Origin: Vibrio porteresiae DSM 19223
Lineage (GTDB): Bacteria; Pseudomonadota; Gammaproteobacteria; Enterobacterales; Vibrionaceae
Direction of reading: 5' to 3'
DNA: 64,000 bases
Assembly: GCF_024347055.1 (NCBI RefSeq)
Contig: NZ_AP024896.1
Coordinates: 992,001 to 1,056,000, forward strand
Shown here: positions 55,115 through 63,315 of the stretch, piece after piece
Layout: each line of letters starts with the position of its first letter
Position numbering within the stretch: position 1 is the stretch's first letter
Notes under the pieces: generated by a model
What the model saw: the letters and a program-made list of their open reading frames with translations, nothing else
What the model was told of the DNA's origin: nothing
Databases searched by the model: none
Made by a program: the position numbers and the translations under genes

Positions 55115-55354
55115 ATGAAACTTCTCGTTCGCAATTTAGCGCGCACTACGACCGAACACGAACTTCGCGTTCTTTTCCAAGCTCACGGCACAGTCACTAC
55201 CTGCAACCTCGTTCTTGACCAAGAAACTGGGGCATCTAAAGGATTTGGTTTTGTTGAAATGCCAGATGAAAAAGAAGCGAATAACGCCATCAATCAATTG
55301 AACCAAAGCAAAGTGGCGAACAGCAAAATTCGCGTCAAGCTTGCACAAAACTAA
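55115..55354 (+). CDS. RNA-binding protein with one RRM
   Basis: A 79-residue single RNA-recognition-motif protein. RNP2 is KLLVRNLA at the N-terminus and RNP1 is KGFGFVEM, with the beta-alpha-beta pattern filling the whole length. Bacterial RRM proteins of this kind occur in cyanobacteria and many gammaproteobacteria, often linked to cold growth. Its RNA targets are unknown. It is followed by a terminator. Confidence 0.88.
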   Translation: MKLLVRNLARTTTEHELRVLFQAHGTVTTCNLVLDQETGASKGFGFVEMPDEKEANNAINQLNQSKVANSKIRVKLAQN

Positions 55355-55376
55355 TTGACCTTGCCAAGTGCGTATC

Positions 55377-55400
55377 AAGCCAGCGAATCGCTGGCTTTTT
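55377..55400 (+). terminator. Rho-independent terminator of the RRM gene
   Basis: AAGCCAGC and GCTGGCTT pair around five bases, followed by a T run, 23 bp after the stop. Confidence 0.8.
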
Positions 55401-55422
55401 AATGCCCATGCAAAACTCGACG

Positions 55423-55848
55423 TTAAACCAAATCAAACACCATCTCTTCTACCACTTCCATTTTGTGTGATAGAACAAAGCCCAGTCTCATATACAACAA
55501 CTTCGCAGGGTTTTCTGGGAAGACACGTAAACGCAGTTGCGCCATACCCAGTTGACTTGCATACTCTTTAGCCCAGTTGATTGCTTGAGTCCCCACACCG
55601 CCATTTTGATATTGCGCTTCAACCTGTAAATCGCGCAGATACAGTGTGTTATCCGAGCGAGAAAAACGAATCACACCGACATGGACATCATCCACAACGA
55701 TGTCATAGTTTTCGAAATGCTCCCAAGAATCATCAAACATTTCATCATCCCAATTGATGCCGTGAGTTCGGTAATACTCCGCCATATTCGTTTGAGTAAT
55801 CTGTCGAGCATAAGCTTTATCTTGCGCTTCGCAATATTGTGTTGTCAT
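55423..55848 (-). CDS. GNAT N-acetyltransferase
   Basis: A 141-residue GNAT, with LRDLQVEAQYQNGGVGTQAI as the acetyl-CoA motif and AKLLYMRLGFVLSHK as the C-terminal signature. The ATG at 55848 overlaps the stop of the upstream GNAT gene (ATGA), with AGGAGG seven bases before it. This sets the start and shows translational coupling of two different GNATs. The substrate is unknown. Confidence 0.85.
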   Translation of the reverse strand: MTTQYCEAQDKAYARQITQTNMAEYYRTHGINWDDEMFDDSWEHFENYDIVVDDVHVGVIRFSRSDNTLYLRDLQVEAQYQNGGVGTQAINWAKEYASQLGMAQLRLRVFPENPAKLLYMRLGFVLSHKMEVVEEMVFDLV

Positions 55849-56363
55849 TGCATGACCTCCTGACACTCGCTGACATCCAATTTCATTCGATAGAGCAACC
55901 ATGGTTCATCGCTAACGGAAGAGATAAATGGCTCTGATGCGTAACGGGAAAATCCCAGTGCTTGGTAACATGCCAGTGCACTGTGATTATGTGCAAACAC
56001 CCCTAAACTCAATTCACGGGCGGCAAATTGCTGTTTCGCTACAGCAATCAATTGTGTCACCATGCTTTGCGCCATTCCTCGGCCACGGTAATCCGGTGCG
56101 ATAAACACACGGCAGATTCGATAAGCGTTATTGCCAAGATGAAACAGTTCAATAAACCCGACATTCTCACCTTCATGGCGACATAGAAAAGCAAACACTT
56201 CTGGCTTTTGACAGTGTTCGGAAATCTGCTCTTGGGTTAACGGATAGGCGTAACAAGGACCGCCCCACAACAGATTCAATTCTGGTGAGTCAATCCAGTC
56301 GATCAACTGCTGTGCCTCATCGGGGCGAAAAGCCACTAATTCCATTGCGATTGCATCCTCCAT
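55845..56363 (-). CDS. GNAT N-acetyltransferase
   Basis: A 172-residue GNAT. RVFIAPDYRGRGMAQSMVTQL contains the RGRGMA acetyl-CoA loop (quoted in full only here), and NHSALACYQALGFSRY is the C-terminal part. It may begin at the first ATG or at the Met seven residues later (MELVAFRPDEAQQ). It is the first gene of a two-GNAT operon. The pair may act on one substrate or in a relay; nothing in the sequence tells which. Confidence 0.82.
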   Translation of the reverse strand: MEDAIAMELVAFRPDEAQQLIDWIDSPELNLLWGGPCYAYPLTQEQISEHCQKPEVFAFLCRHEGENVGFIELFHLGNNAYRICRVFIAPDYRGRGMAQSMVTQLIAVAKQQFAARELSLGVFAHNHSALACYQALGFSRYASEPFISSVSDEPWLLYRMKLDVSECQEVMQ

Positions 56364-56517
56364 GATGCGCGGCTAGCTAAATCTAGCCTATGTGATAAAT
56401 CTACTTTCATTAGTATGACACCAGCTAGCCTATCATGCCTAACTAATGTTTAGAAAAGAATCAGTTACACTATAAAACCATGGTCACTGACGCAACTTTG
56501 ACTTTCCCCATTAGGAA

Positions 56518-56540
56518 AATATGTTATAACGTAGCAAATT
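56518..56540. promoter_or_regulatory. candidate Zur box
   Basis: The 23-mer centred on TGTTATAACGTAGCA matches the gammaproteobacterial Zur consensus at 14 of 22 positions, with the left half TGTTATA perfect. It ends 15 bp before the zevA-like start, where a bound repressor would block transcription. This fits a zinc role for the operon. Confidence 0.5.
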
Positions 56541-56555
56541 TCCTTTATTGACGAC

Positions 56556-57242
56556 ATGCCTGTGCTATTTTCCGCTCTTCCTCGCGCGATTGCTCGCATT
56601 ACCATCCCATGCATCGCTGCATGTGGATTATTACCACTCTCTTTCAGTGCCAGTGCCCATCCTCACTCATGGATTGATATGACGACTGAGATCCAAGGTA
56701 ATGGGCAAGCGATTACTGGGTTTCACATGATATGGCAATTTGATCTCATGACCACTGCCTATCTGTTTGACGGTGAGGATATGACCCCCAAGCACAAGCA
56801 AGACACACTCAATAAATTGGCGAAATCCATTCTCAACAATATGCTTACAACCCACTATTTCACCTATTTCTATCATGAAAAAACACCGATTAAGTACAAA
56901 ACCGGTGAATCACCTGTACTAACGACGCACGGTGGTAAAGCCACTTTTGTATTCGATTTACCCTTGGCAAAACCCTACCCTTTGACCCAAGATCCGCTCA
57001 AACTGCTGATTTTCGACCCTACGTATTACGTTGATATGTCATGGAAAAATCGCAGTAACATCAAGTTAGCTCCCGAGCTAGCGAAGCAATGTCAATATGA
57101 GATTGTTGAACCACACCCAACGCCAAAACAAGTGGCTTACGCCAGTGAGTTACCGGCTGACGCTGACCCTGACGATACCCTAGGACAACTTTTCACCCAA
57201 TCTTTAGTTCTAACTTGTCAACCAACGACTCAGCCTCAATAG
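56556..57242 (+). CDS. zevA: DUF1007 periplasmic protein, ZevA-like
   Basis: A 228-residue exported protein of the DUF1007 family. A signal peptide (cut after ASA) is followed by the metal-ligand-like HPHSWIDM. The rest has the expected beta-rich run FHMIWQFDLMTTAYLF and LLIFDPTYYVDMSW. In Haemophilus, ZevA works with the NicO-type ZevB in zinc acquisition. The next gene starts ten bases downstream and is of that type. A candidate Zur box precedes the start. Metal identity (zinc rather than nickel or cobalt) rests on these two points. Confidence 0.82.
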   Translation: MPVLFSALPRAIARITIPCIAACGLLPLSFSASAHPHSWIDMTTEIQGNGQAITGFHMIWQFDLMTTAYLFDGEDMTPKHKQDTLNKLAKSILNNMLTTHYFTYFYHEKTPIKYKTGESPVLTTHGGKATFVFDLPLAKPYPLTQDPLKLLIFDPTYYVDMSWKNRSNIKLAPELAKQCQYEIVEPHPTPKQVAYASELPADADPDDTLGQLFTQSLVLTCQPTTQPQ

Positions 57243-57251
57243 GGAGCATTC

Positions 57252-58322
57252 ATGGCCCACGACCATTCACACCATCATCACGAGGAAGTCGCCCTCTCAG
57301 CGCGCTATCTCACCCCTGCTCGCCTCGCCACTTTAACAACCGTAGCACTTGCCTTAGCAGTGATCATTCATCTGATTTACCAGTGGTGGCCACATCTTTT
57401 AATGGTGAGCATTCAATGGCAACGCAGCAGTGTTGAGCAGCTCAGTGATTTAATTTACTCGGCAACTGACAATCATTCTGCCATGTGGTCATTGGTGGAA
57501 ATCAGTTTTCTTTACGGCATATTTCACTCGATTGGCCCCGGACACGGTAAGCTCATCGTCAGCTCTTACCTTGCAACCAACCCCGCCAAAATTAATGCCG
57601 CACTTTGGATTACGGTGATTTCTGCACTCGTCCAAGCGCTGGTCGCCATTGCGATTGTGTCGGTATTTTTATTTGTGATGCACTTAACCATGCATCATGT
57701 GAACCACTTTGTAGAACAGATCTTTAACGTCAGCTATCTGGGTGTGTTGGTGATTGGCGCGGTGATATTTTATCAAGGCGCACGCTATTTTTGGCAACGA
57801 TGGGGACATAAAAACCCACATAGCGATCATTCTCATGAACATGAACATGAACATGAACAGCATCACGTTCATCACCATCATGGTCAAGAACATCATCATG
57901 TGCACATGGATGGAACATGCTCATGTGGTCATAAGCATGGAGCAACACCGCAAGAACTGAACCATGCATCTTCGTTAAAAGAGTATGTCGCAATCATCGT
58001 CAGCATTGGAATTCGCCCCTGCACTGGCGCCATTTTGGTGCTGTTTTTTGCTAACTTAGCGAATGTCTACTGGTTGGGCGTTGCCAGTGCGATTTTAATG
58101 GCGGTTGGCACCGCGTTTACTACCTCGACAATTGCACTTCTAACCGTCTCGGGGCGCAAAATCGTCCAGCATTATCTCACAGCGGGTTCCCACGGCTCTT
58201 TCCCTTGGGTATGGCCACTGGTTAGAGTGATCTGTGGCGTTGGACTCATCGCCGTCAGTTATCTTCTGGCTCATCAAACTGGGTTTGGTGTCTCCCCGAT
58301 ATTTAATGTCCATAAATTCTAA
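57252..58322 (+). CDS. zevB: NicO/RcnA-family metal transporter, ZevB-like
   Basis: A 356-residue inner-membrane protein with about six to seven segments. The N-terminus is His-rich (MAHDHSHHHHEE). The NicO signature HSIGPGHGK lies in an early segment and SIGIRPCTGAILVLFF in a later one. Between them is a long His/Glu-rich loop (about residues 190-230) with a CSCGH end. It probably moves zinc with the ZevA-like partner, or nickel/cobalt as other NicO proteins do. AGGGAG precedes the ATG. Confidence 0.85.
   Translation: MAHDHSHHHHEEVALSARYLTPARLATLTTVALALAVIIHLIYQWWPHLLMVSIQWQRSSVEQLSDLIYSATDNHSAMWSLVEISFLYGIFHSIGPGHGKLIVSSYLATNPAKINAALWITVISALVQALVAIAIVSVFLFVMHLTMHHVNHFVEQIFNVSYLGVLVIGAVIFYQGARYFWQRWGHKNPHSDHSHEHEHEHEQHHVHHHHGQEHHHVHMDGTCSCGHKHGATPQELNHASSLKEYVAIIVSIGIRPCTGAILVLFFANLANVYWLGVASAILMAVGTAFTTSTIALLTVSGRKIVQHYLTAGSHGSFPWVWPLVRVICGVGLIAVSYLLAHQTGFGVSPIFNVHKF
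57833..57859 (+). repeat. (CATGAA)n hexamer repeat in the zevB His loop
   Basis: Four consecutive CATGAA/CATGAAC-phase units encode alternating His-Glu. Slippage would add or remove HE pairs without a frameshift. Confidence 0.7.
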
Positions 58323-58357
58323 TTAGCTAGATAGGGATAGACATTAAACAGAAATGA

Positions 58358-58385
58358 AAAAAGACTGGCCAAAACCAGTCTTTTT
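58358..58385. terminator. bidirectional terminator
   Basis: AAAAAGACTGG and CCAGTCTTTTT form an eleven-base stem with a six-base loop and A/T runs on both sides, between convergent zevB and the outer-membrane protein gene. Confidence 0.88.
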
Positions 58386-58421
58386 CAATTCGTTACATGC
58401 TGCACCACAAAGGCTAAACGA

Positions 58422-58910
58422 TCAGAACATGTAAATGGTTGCGGTTAGGTTCACAGAGCGAACATCTTTGTCGCCAAATGAATAATTTGAATATTCAACA
58501 CCTAATGCAATTGGCCCCAAGAAAGTGTAATCAGCACCTACCGACCACATTGGGTCCAAACCATCATCATCAGCGATAGTCGTGTCATCATCGCCTTCAA
58601 GTACCCATGAGTTCACACCCAATTTTGCGTAAAGCTGCAAAGGTCCAAAGTTAAGGTTCGGTTTAATTGCACCATACACAGATTCCCCCCAGACTTTACC
58701 GCCACCAAGGTCAAATTTACCGAAATCCGAGTATCCGCCTTCAAGACCTACCCATGGCATGATCCCTGTACCGACGAAGAAAGAGTGCGAGATAGAATTT
58801 TGTTCTTCGTATTCTGATGAACCTACTGACACACCGCCATAAATCCATGAATCGGCCAAAGCTGGGCTTGATGCCAATAAGGCTAAGGTAGTGACTAATA
58901 GTTTTTTCAT
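58422..58910 (-). CDS. outer-membrane beta-barrel protein
   Basis: A 162-residue protein with a signal peptide (LLVTTLALLASSPALA) and an eight-stranded barrel pattern of the OmpA/opacity type. It begins DSWIYGGVSVGSSEYEE and ends with an aromatic residue, TATIYMF, as outer-membrane barrels do. An acidic loop GDDDTTIADDDG could bind cations. AAAGGGAC precedes the ATG at 58910; the in-frame start at 58943 would add residues before the signal peptide. The role is unknown. Confidence 0.8.
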   Translation of the reverse strand: MKKLLVTTLALLASSPALADSWIYGGVSVGSSEYEEQNSISHSFFVGTGIMPWVGLEGGYSDFGKFDLGGGKVWGESVYGAIKPNLNFGPLQLYAKLGVNSWVLEGDDDTTIADDDGLDPMWSVGADYTFLGPIALGVEYSNYSFGDKDVRSVNLTATIYMF

Positions 58911-58993
58911 AATGTCCCTTTGTATTTCTTTATTATTTCTCATTCCCTAGAGTGCTAGCCTCTAGTGGAAATAAACCACTGCCATTACCGGCA

Positions 58994-59545
58994 TCAATAT
59001 TTCATTGAGGCATATACGCCAATACTGTCACCATCAAAAGTAGGCGCAACCGCCACATTAGTCACGCTAAAGCCAGCCTCAGTGATGGCATATTGTATCG
59101 CTGTTGCTAATGCAGCTCCAGCAGCAACATCGTGCCAATAGTGGTATTTGTTCTCAACTCGAGAATAACCAACAACACCTGACAACATATAGGCAGGAAC
59201 GCCATATTGCCAACCATAGCGAAATTGCAAGTACGCAGCGCCTTGAACGGCGGCAGAAGTATGACCAGAAGGGAAACTATAATCACGACCGTTAGGACGT
59301 TCTTCGTTTACAGAAACTTTTAACACGTGAGTTGAAAGAGAGGTCCAAAATGCCCCTTCAATCAATTGACCCAAGCCTTCGCCATCAAATTTAGCAGCAG
59401 AAATAAATGCCGCACCAGTAGGAATACCCCATTGCAAAAAATCCCCGGCCTGCTCTAACTTCTCACTTTTCGCATTAGCTGTATTTACCACGCACAGCGA
59501 AGAAAGTAGCACGCCGGCCACCAACGATTTAACGCCAATCTCCAT
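58994..59545 (-). CDS. exported PAP2-family phosphatase
   Basis: A 183-residue PAP2 (type 2 phosphatidic acid phosphatase) protein with a signal peptide (cut near ANA). The three motifs are in order: KVSVNEERP, FPSGHTSA, and YSRVENKYHYWHDV with the catalytic His. It is smaller than the membrane-embedded PAP2 enzymes and resembles periplasmic or outer-membrane acid phosphatase/lipid A phosphatase-like proteins; the substrate is unknown. AGGTGA before the ATG at 59545 sets the start. Confidence 0.82.
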   Translation of the reverse strand: MEIGVKSLVAGVLLSSLCVVNTANAKSEKLEQAGDFLQWGIPTGAAFISAAKFDGEGLGQLIEGAFWTSLSTHVLKVSVNEERPNGRDYSFPSGHTSAAVQGAAYLQFRYGWQYGVPAYMLSGVVGYSRVENKYHYWHDVAAGAALATAIQYAITEAGFSVTNVAVAPTFDGDSIGVYASMKY

Positions 59546-60270
59546 ATAAATTTCACCTAAATTGGGCTCGCAATTCGTACCAAACATCGATACCAACCTT
59601 GAACTAAATAGACAACACCTTTGCCTTTCTCAATTATTTTTGTAAGCACCATTATTTACATAATTATCAATTTAACTATAAAATAAGAGCGACGAGAAAG
59701 TAACAAGACTACTTTTTATAACGCTTTTCAAAAAAGCGACGCTAAGTATAGATATGTAGCACATGAGATTACAACTCATTGATTTAAATAATATATTTTA
59801 CACTTGTATGGTAAAATAGAATTTATTTTAAAGTTCATAGGCTTACTACTCAAAACATGACGTTATTAACTTTTCAATCAATACAGAATATCGTACTCTA
59901 TTATTATATTGATAAAATCAACAACAGTAAATTCATACGCAATATCATGGCATTAGACAATGAACTTACTCCAATAAGCGGTTAATAATTCTAATACCTT
60001 TTGAGCATAGTCGGCTTTATCGAAATTGCATAAATTTATAGAAAAAACTTGGCGAATTTATAGGTTATTTTATAAATTGCACTCGATTTGATGACATTGT
60101 TAGGAAGATCATTTACTGATCGAAAATGCTGGTTGGTTAAATATAACATCTAATATGGAAATATTTCGAAGCGAAAAATATATACTTATAGCGAGTTAAA
60201 ATAGATTCATCACTCACTATCCGCCATCATCTTTAATTTCCCCCCTCATCGTCAACCCCTATATTCAAAA
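59546..60270. other. AT-rich gene-free region
   Basis: About 725 bp, strongly AT-rich, between the PAP2 gene and the PTS operon operators. No frame with coding character and no RNA was recognised. It is long for a promoter region and may contain regulatory sites that I cannot name. Confidence 0.4.
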
Positions 60271-60290
60271 ATTTGTTAGCGCTAACAAAT
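60271..60290. promoter_or_regulatory. LacI-type operator 1
   Basis: ATTTGTTAGCGCTAACAAAT is a 20-bp perfect palindrome with the central GC of LacI/GalR operators, 102 bp before the EIIA start. Confidence 0.85.
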
Positions 60291-60307
60291 TTGACTCACC
60301 AATAAAT

Positions 60308-60319
60308 GTTAGCGCTAAC
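60308..60319. promoter_or_regulatory. LacI-type operator 2
   Basis: GTTAGCGCTAAC repeats the core of operator 1 exactly, 33 bp away centre to centre (about three helical turns), so two dimers could bind on one DNA face. Confidence 0.85.
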
Positions 60320-60322
60320 TTA

Positions 60323-60338
60323 TGAGAGTTTCATCACA
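60323..60338 (+). promoter_or_regulatory. candidate CRP site of the PTS operon
   Basis: TGAGAGTTTCATCACA matches TGTGA-N6-TCACA at nine of ten positions, directly beside operator 2 and 54 bp before the EIIA start. Catabolite control of a sugar PTS operon is expected. Confidence 0.55.
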
Positions 60339-60391
60339 GTTAAAACTCATCACTCCGCCAATATATAAACCACTTGATTAAGGAGAAAACG

Positions 60392-60835
60392 ATGCTTAAC
60401 CACTGGCTAAGTCCTAACAATATCCACATAGTTAGTCGCGTACACAACTGGGAAGAAGCCGTAAAAATCAGCTGTGAACCTCTTATAAAACAGAATGTTA
60501 TCAATGATAGCTATGTAGATGCCATCATTGAAGGACACAAGGAGTTAGGACCTTATTATGTCTTAGCTCCAGGCTTAGCGATGCCCCATGCACGCCCAGA
60601 AAAAGGAGCAAATAAATGTGGTTTATCGTTACTGATCGTTAAAGAGGGTGTGCCATTTCAAGCTGATGAAAATGATCCAGTTCACGCCGTCATAACACTT
60701 GCAGCAAAAGATGACACGCATCATATCGAAATGATTCAAGCATTGGCTGAAATGTTCAGTAATGATCAAGATCGAGAAGCATTTGTGCATGCACAAAATA
60801 AGCAACAACTCGAAGAAATTTTGGCTCGTTATTAA
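60392..60835 (+). CDS. PTS EIIA, ascorbate (UlaC)/SgcA-like
   Basis: A 147-residue EIIA of the mannitol-fructose superfamily. The phospho-acceptor is His66 in GLAMPHARPE. AAGGAG six bases before the ATG at 60392 fixes the start; an in-frame TTG at 60374 is not used. It passes phosphate from HPr to the EIIB of the next gene. It is the first gene of a four-gene operon (A, B, C, epimerase) behind two LacI-type operators. Confidence 0.9.
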   Translation: MLNHWLSPNNIHIVSRVHNWEEAVKISCEPLIKQNVINDSYVDAIIEGHKELGPYYVLAPGLAMPHARPEKGANKCGLSLLIVKEGVPFQADENDPVHAVITLAAKDDTHHIEMIQALAEMFSNDQDREAFVHAQNKQQLEEILARY

Positions 60836-60901
60836 TTTAATCCAACGCTGTTCAATTTATTTAATGTTTTTCACCCTCCCCTACAAATATGAGGCATAAA
60901 A

Positions 60902-61171
60902 ATGAGTAAGAAAGTATTAATCGTCTGTGGTAATGGCTTAGGTAGCAGTTTCATCGTCGAAATGAACGTTAAAAAAATTCTACAAGAGTTAGGCAAAGAA
61001 GCTGAAGTTTCACACACAGACCTAACATCGGCAAAATCAGAACAAGCAGATCTTTACCTTGGTGCTTCCGACATTATCTCAAATCTAGAAGATGGTCATC
61101 GCAACACCATTGGTCTTAAAAATCTTTTAGATAACAATAAATTAAAAGAAATCTTGGCGGAAAACATCTGA
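60902..61171 (+). CDS. PTS EIIB, ascorbate (UlaB)-like
   Basis: An 89-residue cytoplasmic EIIB. The active Cys9 lies in LIVCGNGLGSSFIVEM, the form typical of the lactose/ascorbate-type EIIB fold. It accepts phosphate from EIIA and gives it to the sugar bound in EIIC. AGGCA precedes the ATG. Gaps of 66 bp upstream and 26 bp downstream fit one operon. Confidence 0.9.
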   Translation: MSKKVLIVCGNGLGSSFIVEMNVKKILQELGKEAEVSHTDLTSAKSEQADLYLGASDIISNLEDGHRNTIGLKNLLDNNKLKEILAENI

Positions 61172-61197
61172 CCTTATGCCTCTAGGAGCAATTCCAC

Positions 61198-62460
61198 ATG
61201 CTAGATCTAATTATCAATGATGTGCTGGGTACACCAGCCATCTTGGTGGGACTATTCTCACTGATTGGTTTGCTACTGCAGAAAAAATCCTTTTCTGAAG
61301 TGATATCAGGGACACTGAAAACCATTATGGGATTTTTAATCCTCACTATTGGTGCTGGTGTCATATCTAGTACTTTGAGTACATTCAGTGCCTTATTTGA
61401 GCATTCATTCAGTATTCACGGTGTAGTACCTAATACTGATGCAATGGCGGCACTTGCACAAAAAGATTTTGGTTCACAGACCGCAACCATCATGATTTGT
61501 GGCATGTTAATCAACATCTTGCTGGCTCGCTTTACACCACTCAAATACATTTTTCTTACTGGGCACCACACCTTGTATATGGCTGCAATGCTTGCCGTTG
61601 TGTTATCCGCAGGTGGCATTTCACACACAATGGTGATCATAGTTGGTTCGATTATATTGGGAGCGTGGATGGTTCTTTCACCTGCATTATTACAACCATT
61701 CACACGTAAGATCATTGGGAATGATGAACTTGCTCTTGGTCACTTTGGGTCGATTGGTTACTACTGTTCGGCTATCGTAGGTAAATGGGTCGGCAAAGAC
61801 AGCCCATCAATTGAAGAGTTAAATGTACCCAAGTCACTGAATTTTTTACGCGACTCATCAGTTTCCATCTCATTGACTATGGGCATTCTGTTCATTGTGT
61901 TAGCGATTATTGCAGGACCAGAATTTACGGAATCACAGCTCAGTAACGGACAAAACTTTATCGTCTTTGCCATCTTACAAAGCATCATGTTTGCAGCAGG
62001 TGTTTATACCATTTTGGCAGGTGTTCGCATGATCATCGCTGAAATCGTACCGGCATTTCGCGGCATTGCCAACAAAGTAGTTAAGGATGCACGTCCAGCC
62101 TTAGATTGTCCTACAGTATTTCCATTTGCGCCAAACGCAGTGATTGTAGGATTCCTTTCAAGCTTTGTCGCCGGACTTATCAGTATGTTCATCTGCCCAT
62201 TATTGGGCTTGAGTGTCATTGTCCCTGGGTTAGTGCCTCATTTCTTCTGCGGTGCAACGGCTGGAGTTTATGGTAACGCTACTGGTGGACGCCGAGGGGC
62301 GATCATTGGTTCATTTGTTCACGGGATCATCATCTCATTCTTACCTGCTTTGCTCTTACCATTAATGGGTAACTTAGGTTTTGAATCCACCACATTTGGT
62401 GACGCAGACTTTGGTGTTATTGGCATCGGCCTTGGTCATATCCTGACTTTCTTTAACTGA
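61198..62460 (+). CDS. PTS EIIC, UlaA-like sugar permease
   Basis: A 420-residue membrane permease of the UlaA (ascorbate-galactitol) type with about eleven segments. Family-like parts are FLILTIGAGVISSTL, IFLTGHHTLYMAAML and TVFPFAPNAVIVGF. Ascorbate is the classical substrate, but the downstream epimerase is AlsE-like and no ula catabolic gene (ulaD, ulaF, ulaG) is present. A different substrate such as D-allulose is therefore likely. UlaA of E. coli is longer (465). Confidence 0.87.
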   Translation: MLDLIINDVLGTPAILVGLFSLIGLLLQKKSFSEVISGTLKTIMGFLILTIGAGVISSTLSTFSALFEHSFSIHGVVPNTDAMAALAQKDFGSQTATIMICGMLINILLARFTPLKYIFLTGHHTLYMAAMLAVVLSAGGISHTMVIIVGSIILGAWMVLSPALLQPFTRKIIGNDELALGHFGSIGYYCSAIVGKWVGKDSPSIEELNVPKSLNFLRDSSVSISLTMGILFIVLAIIAGPEFTESQLSNGQNFIVFAILQSIMFAAGVYTILAGVRMIIAEIVPAFRGIANKVVKDARPALDCPTVFPFAPNAVIVGFLSSFVAGLISMFICPLLGLSVIVPGLVPHFFCGATAGVYGNATGGRRGAIIGSFVHGIIISFLPALLLPLMGNLGFESTTFGDADFGVIGIGLGHILTFFN

Positions 62461-62491
62461 TCGCGCCCCTAACAAAAATAAGGAGATACTT

Positions 62492-63181
62492 ATGAATGCC
62501 ATGTTTTCACCTTCACTAATGTGTATGGATCTCACTAAGTTTAAGCAACAGATAAACGCTTTAAACACTCGCGCGACCTTCTATCATGTCGATATCATGG
62601 ATGGGCATTATGTTAAAAACATTACGTTGTCACCTTTCTTCATTCAACAACTAAAGAAAATTGCAACGATTCCTGTTGATGTCCATTTGATGTGTGAAAG
62701 ACCCGAAGACATTATTCCACTATGCCTTGACGCTGGAGCAGATATTATTTCTTTTCACCCAGAAACGGCGGGCAATAAAATCTTTCGCTTAATCCAAGAG
62801 ATTAAAGAAGCGGGTAAACAAGTTGGTGTGGTGCTAAATCCATCAGAACCCATCGAGATGGTCAACGAATACATTCACCTGCTGGACAAAATCACGATAA
62901 TGTCCGTCGACCCCGGCTTTGCAGGACAAAAATTTATCCCAGAAACATTGAATAAAATTCGTCGTTTGAAAACCTTACGCGATGAACAGCACTATCACTA
63001 CTTACTGGAGATAGACGGTTCTTGCAATCCCAAAACCTTTAAAACTGTCGCCGCATCTGGAGTTGATGTATTTATTGTCGGCACATCTGGATTGTTTAGT
63101 CTTGATACAAACATTGAAAAGGCTTGGGATAAGATGATTGAGATCTTCCAACGCGAGACAGCTGATTTAACATTGGCTTAG
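62492..63181 (+). CDS. alsE: D-allulose-6-phosphate 3-epimerase-like (AlsE)
   Basis: A 229-residue ribulose-phosphate 3-epimerase-family TIM barrel. The catalytic and metal residues are in FSPSLMCMDL, YHVDIMDGHYV, VDVHLM, SVDPGFAGQKF and EIDGSCN. The first signature SPSLMCMDLTKFKQQI and TLSPFFIQQLKKIA match remembered E. coli AlsE better than Rpe. It should interconvert D-allulose 6-phosphate and D-fructose 6-phosphate. AAGGAG lies before the ATG. It is the last operon gene and links the PTS product to glycolysis. Confidence 0.85.
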   Translation: MNAMFSPSLMCMDLTKFKQQINALNTRATFYHVDIMDGHYVKNITLSPFFIQQLKKIATIPVDVHLMCERPEDIIPLCLDAGADIISFHPETAGNKIFRLIQEIKEAGKQVGVVLNPSEPIEMVNEYIHLLDKITIMSVDPGFAGQKFIPETLNKIRRLKTLRDEQHYHYLLEIDGSCNPKTFKTVAASGVDVFIVGTSGLFSLDTNIEKAWDKMIEIFQRETADLTLA

Positions 63182-63315
63182 TTACTGACCATCTTTGGAA
63201 AAGTGACTTTATTCACTATTTGGATAGCCAATGACACCTGAGTAAATGATTCGTGATTGGCTTTCAATACAAAGCTCATCCTTAGTGATGAGCTTTCTTA
63301 TTCTGTTGTTTTGGA

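Noticed and set aside
61198..62460. Naming the PTS as an ascorbate (ula) system
   Set aside because: The permease is UlaA-like, but none of the ula catabolic genes is present and the attached epimerase resembles AlsE.
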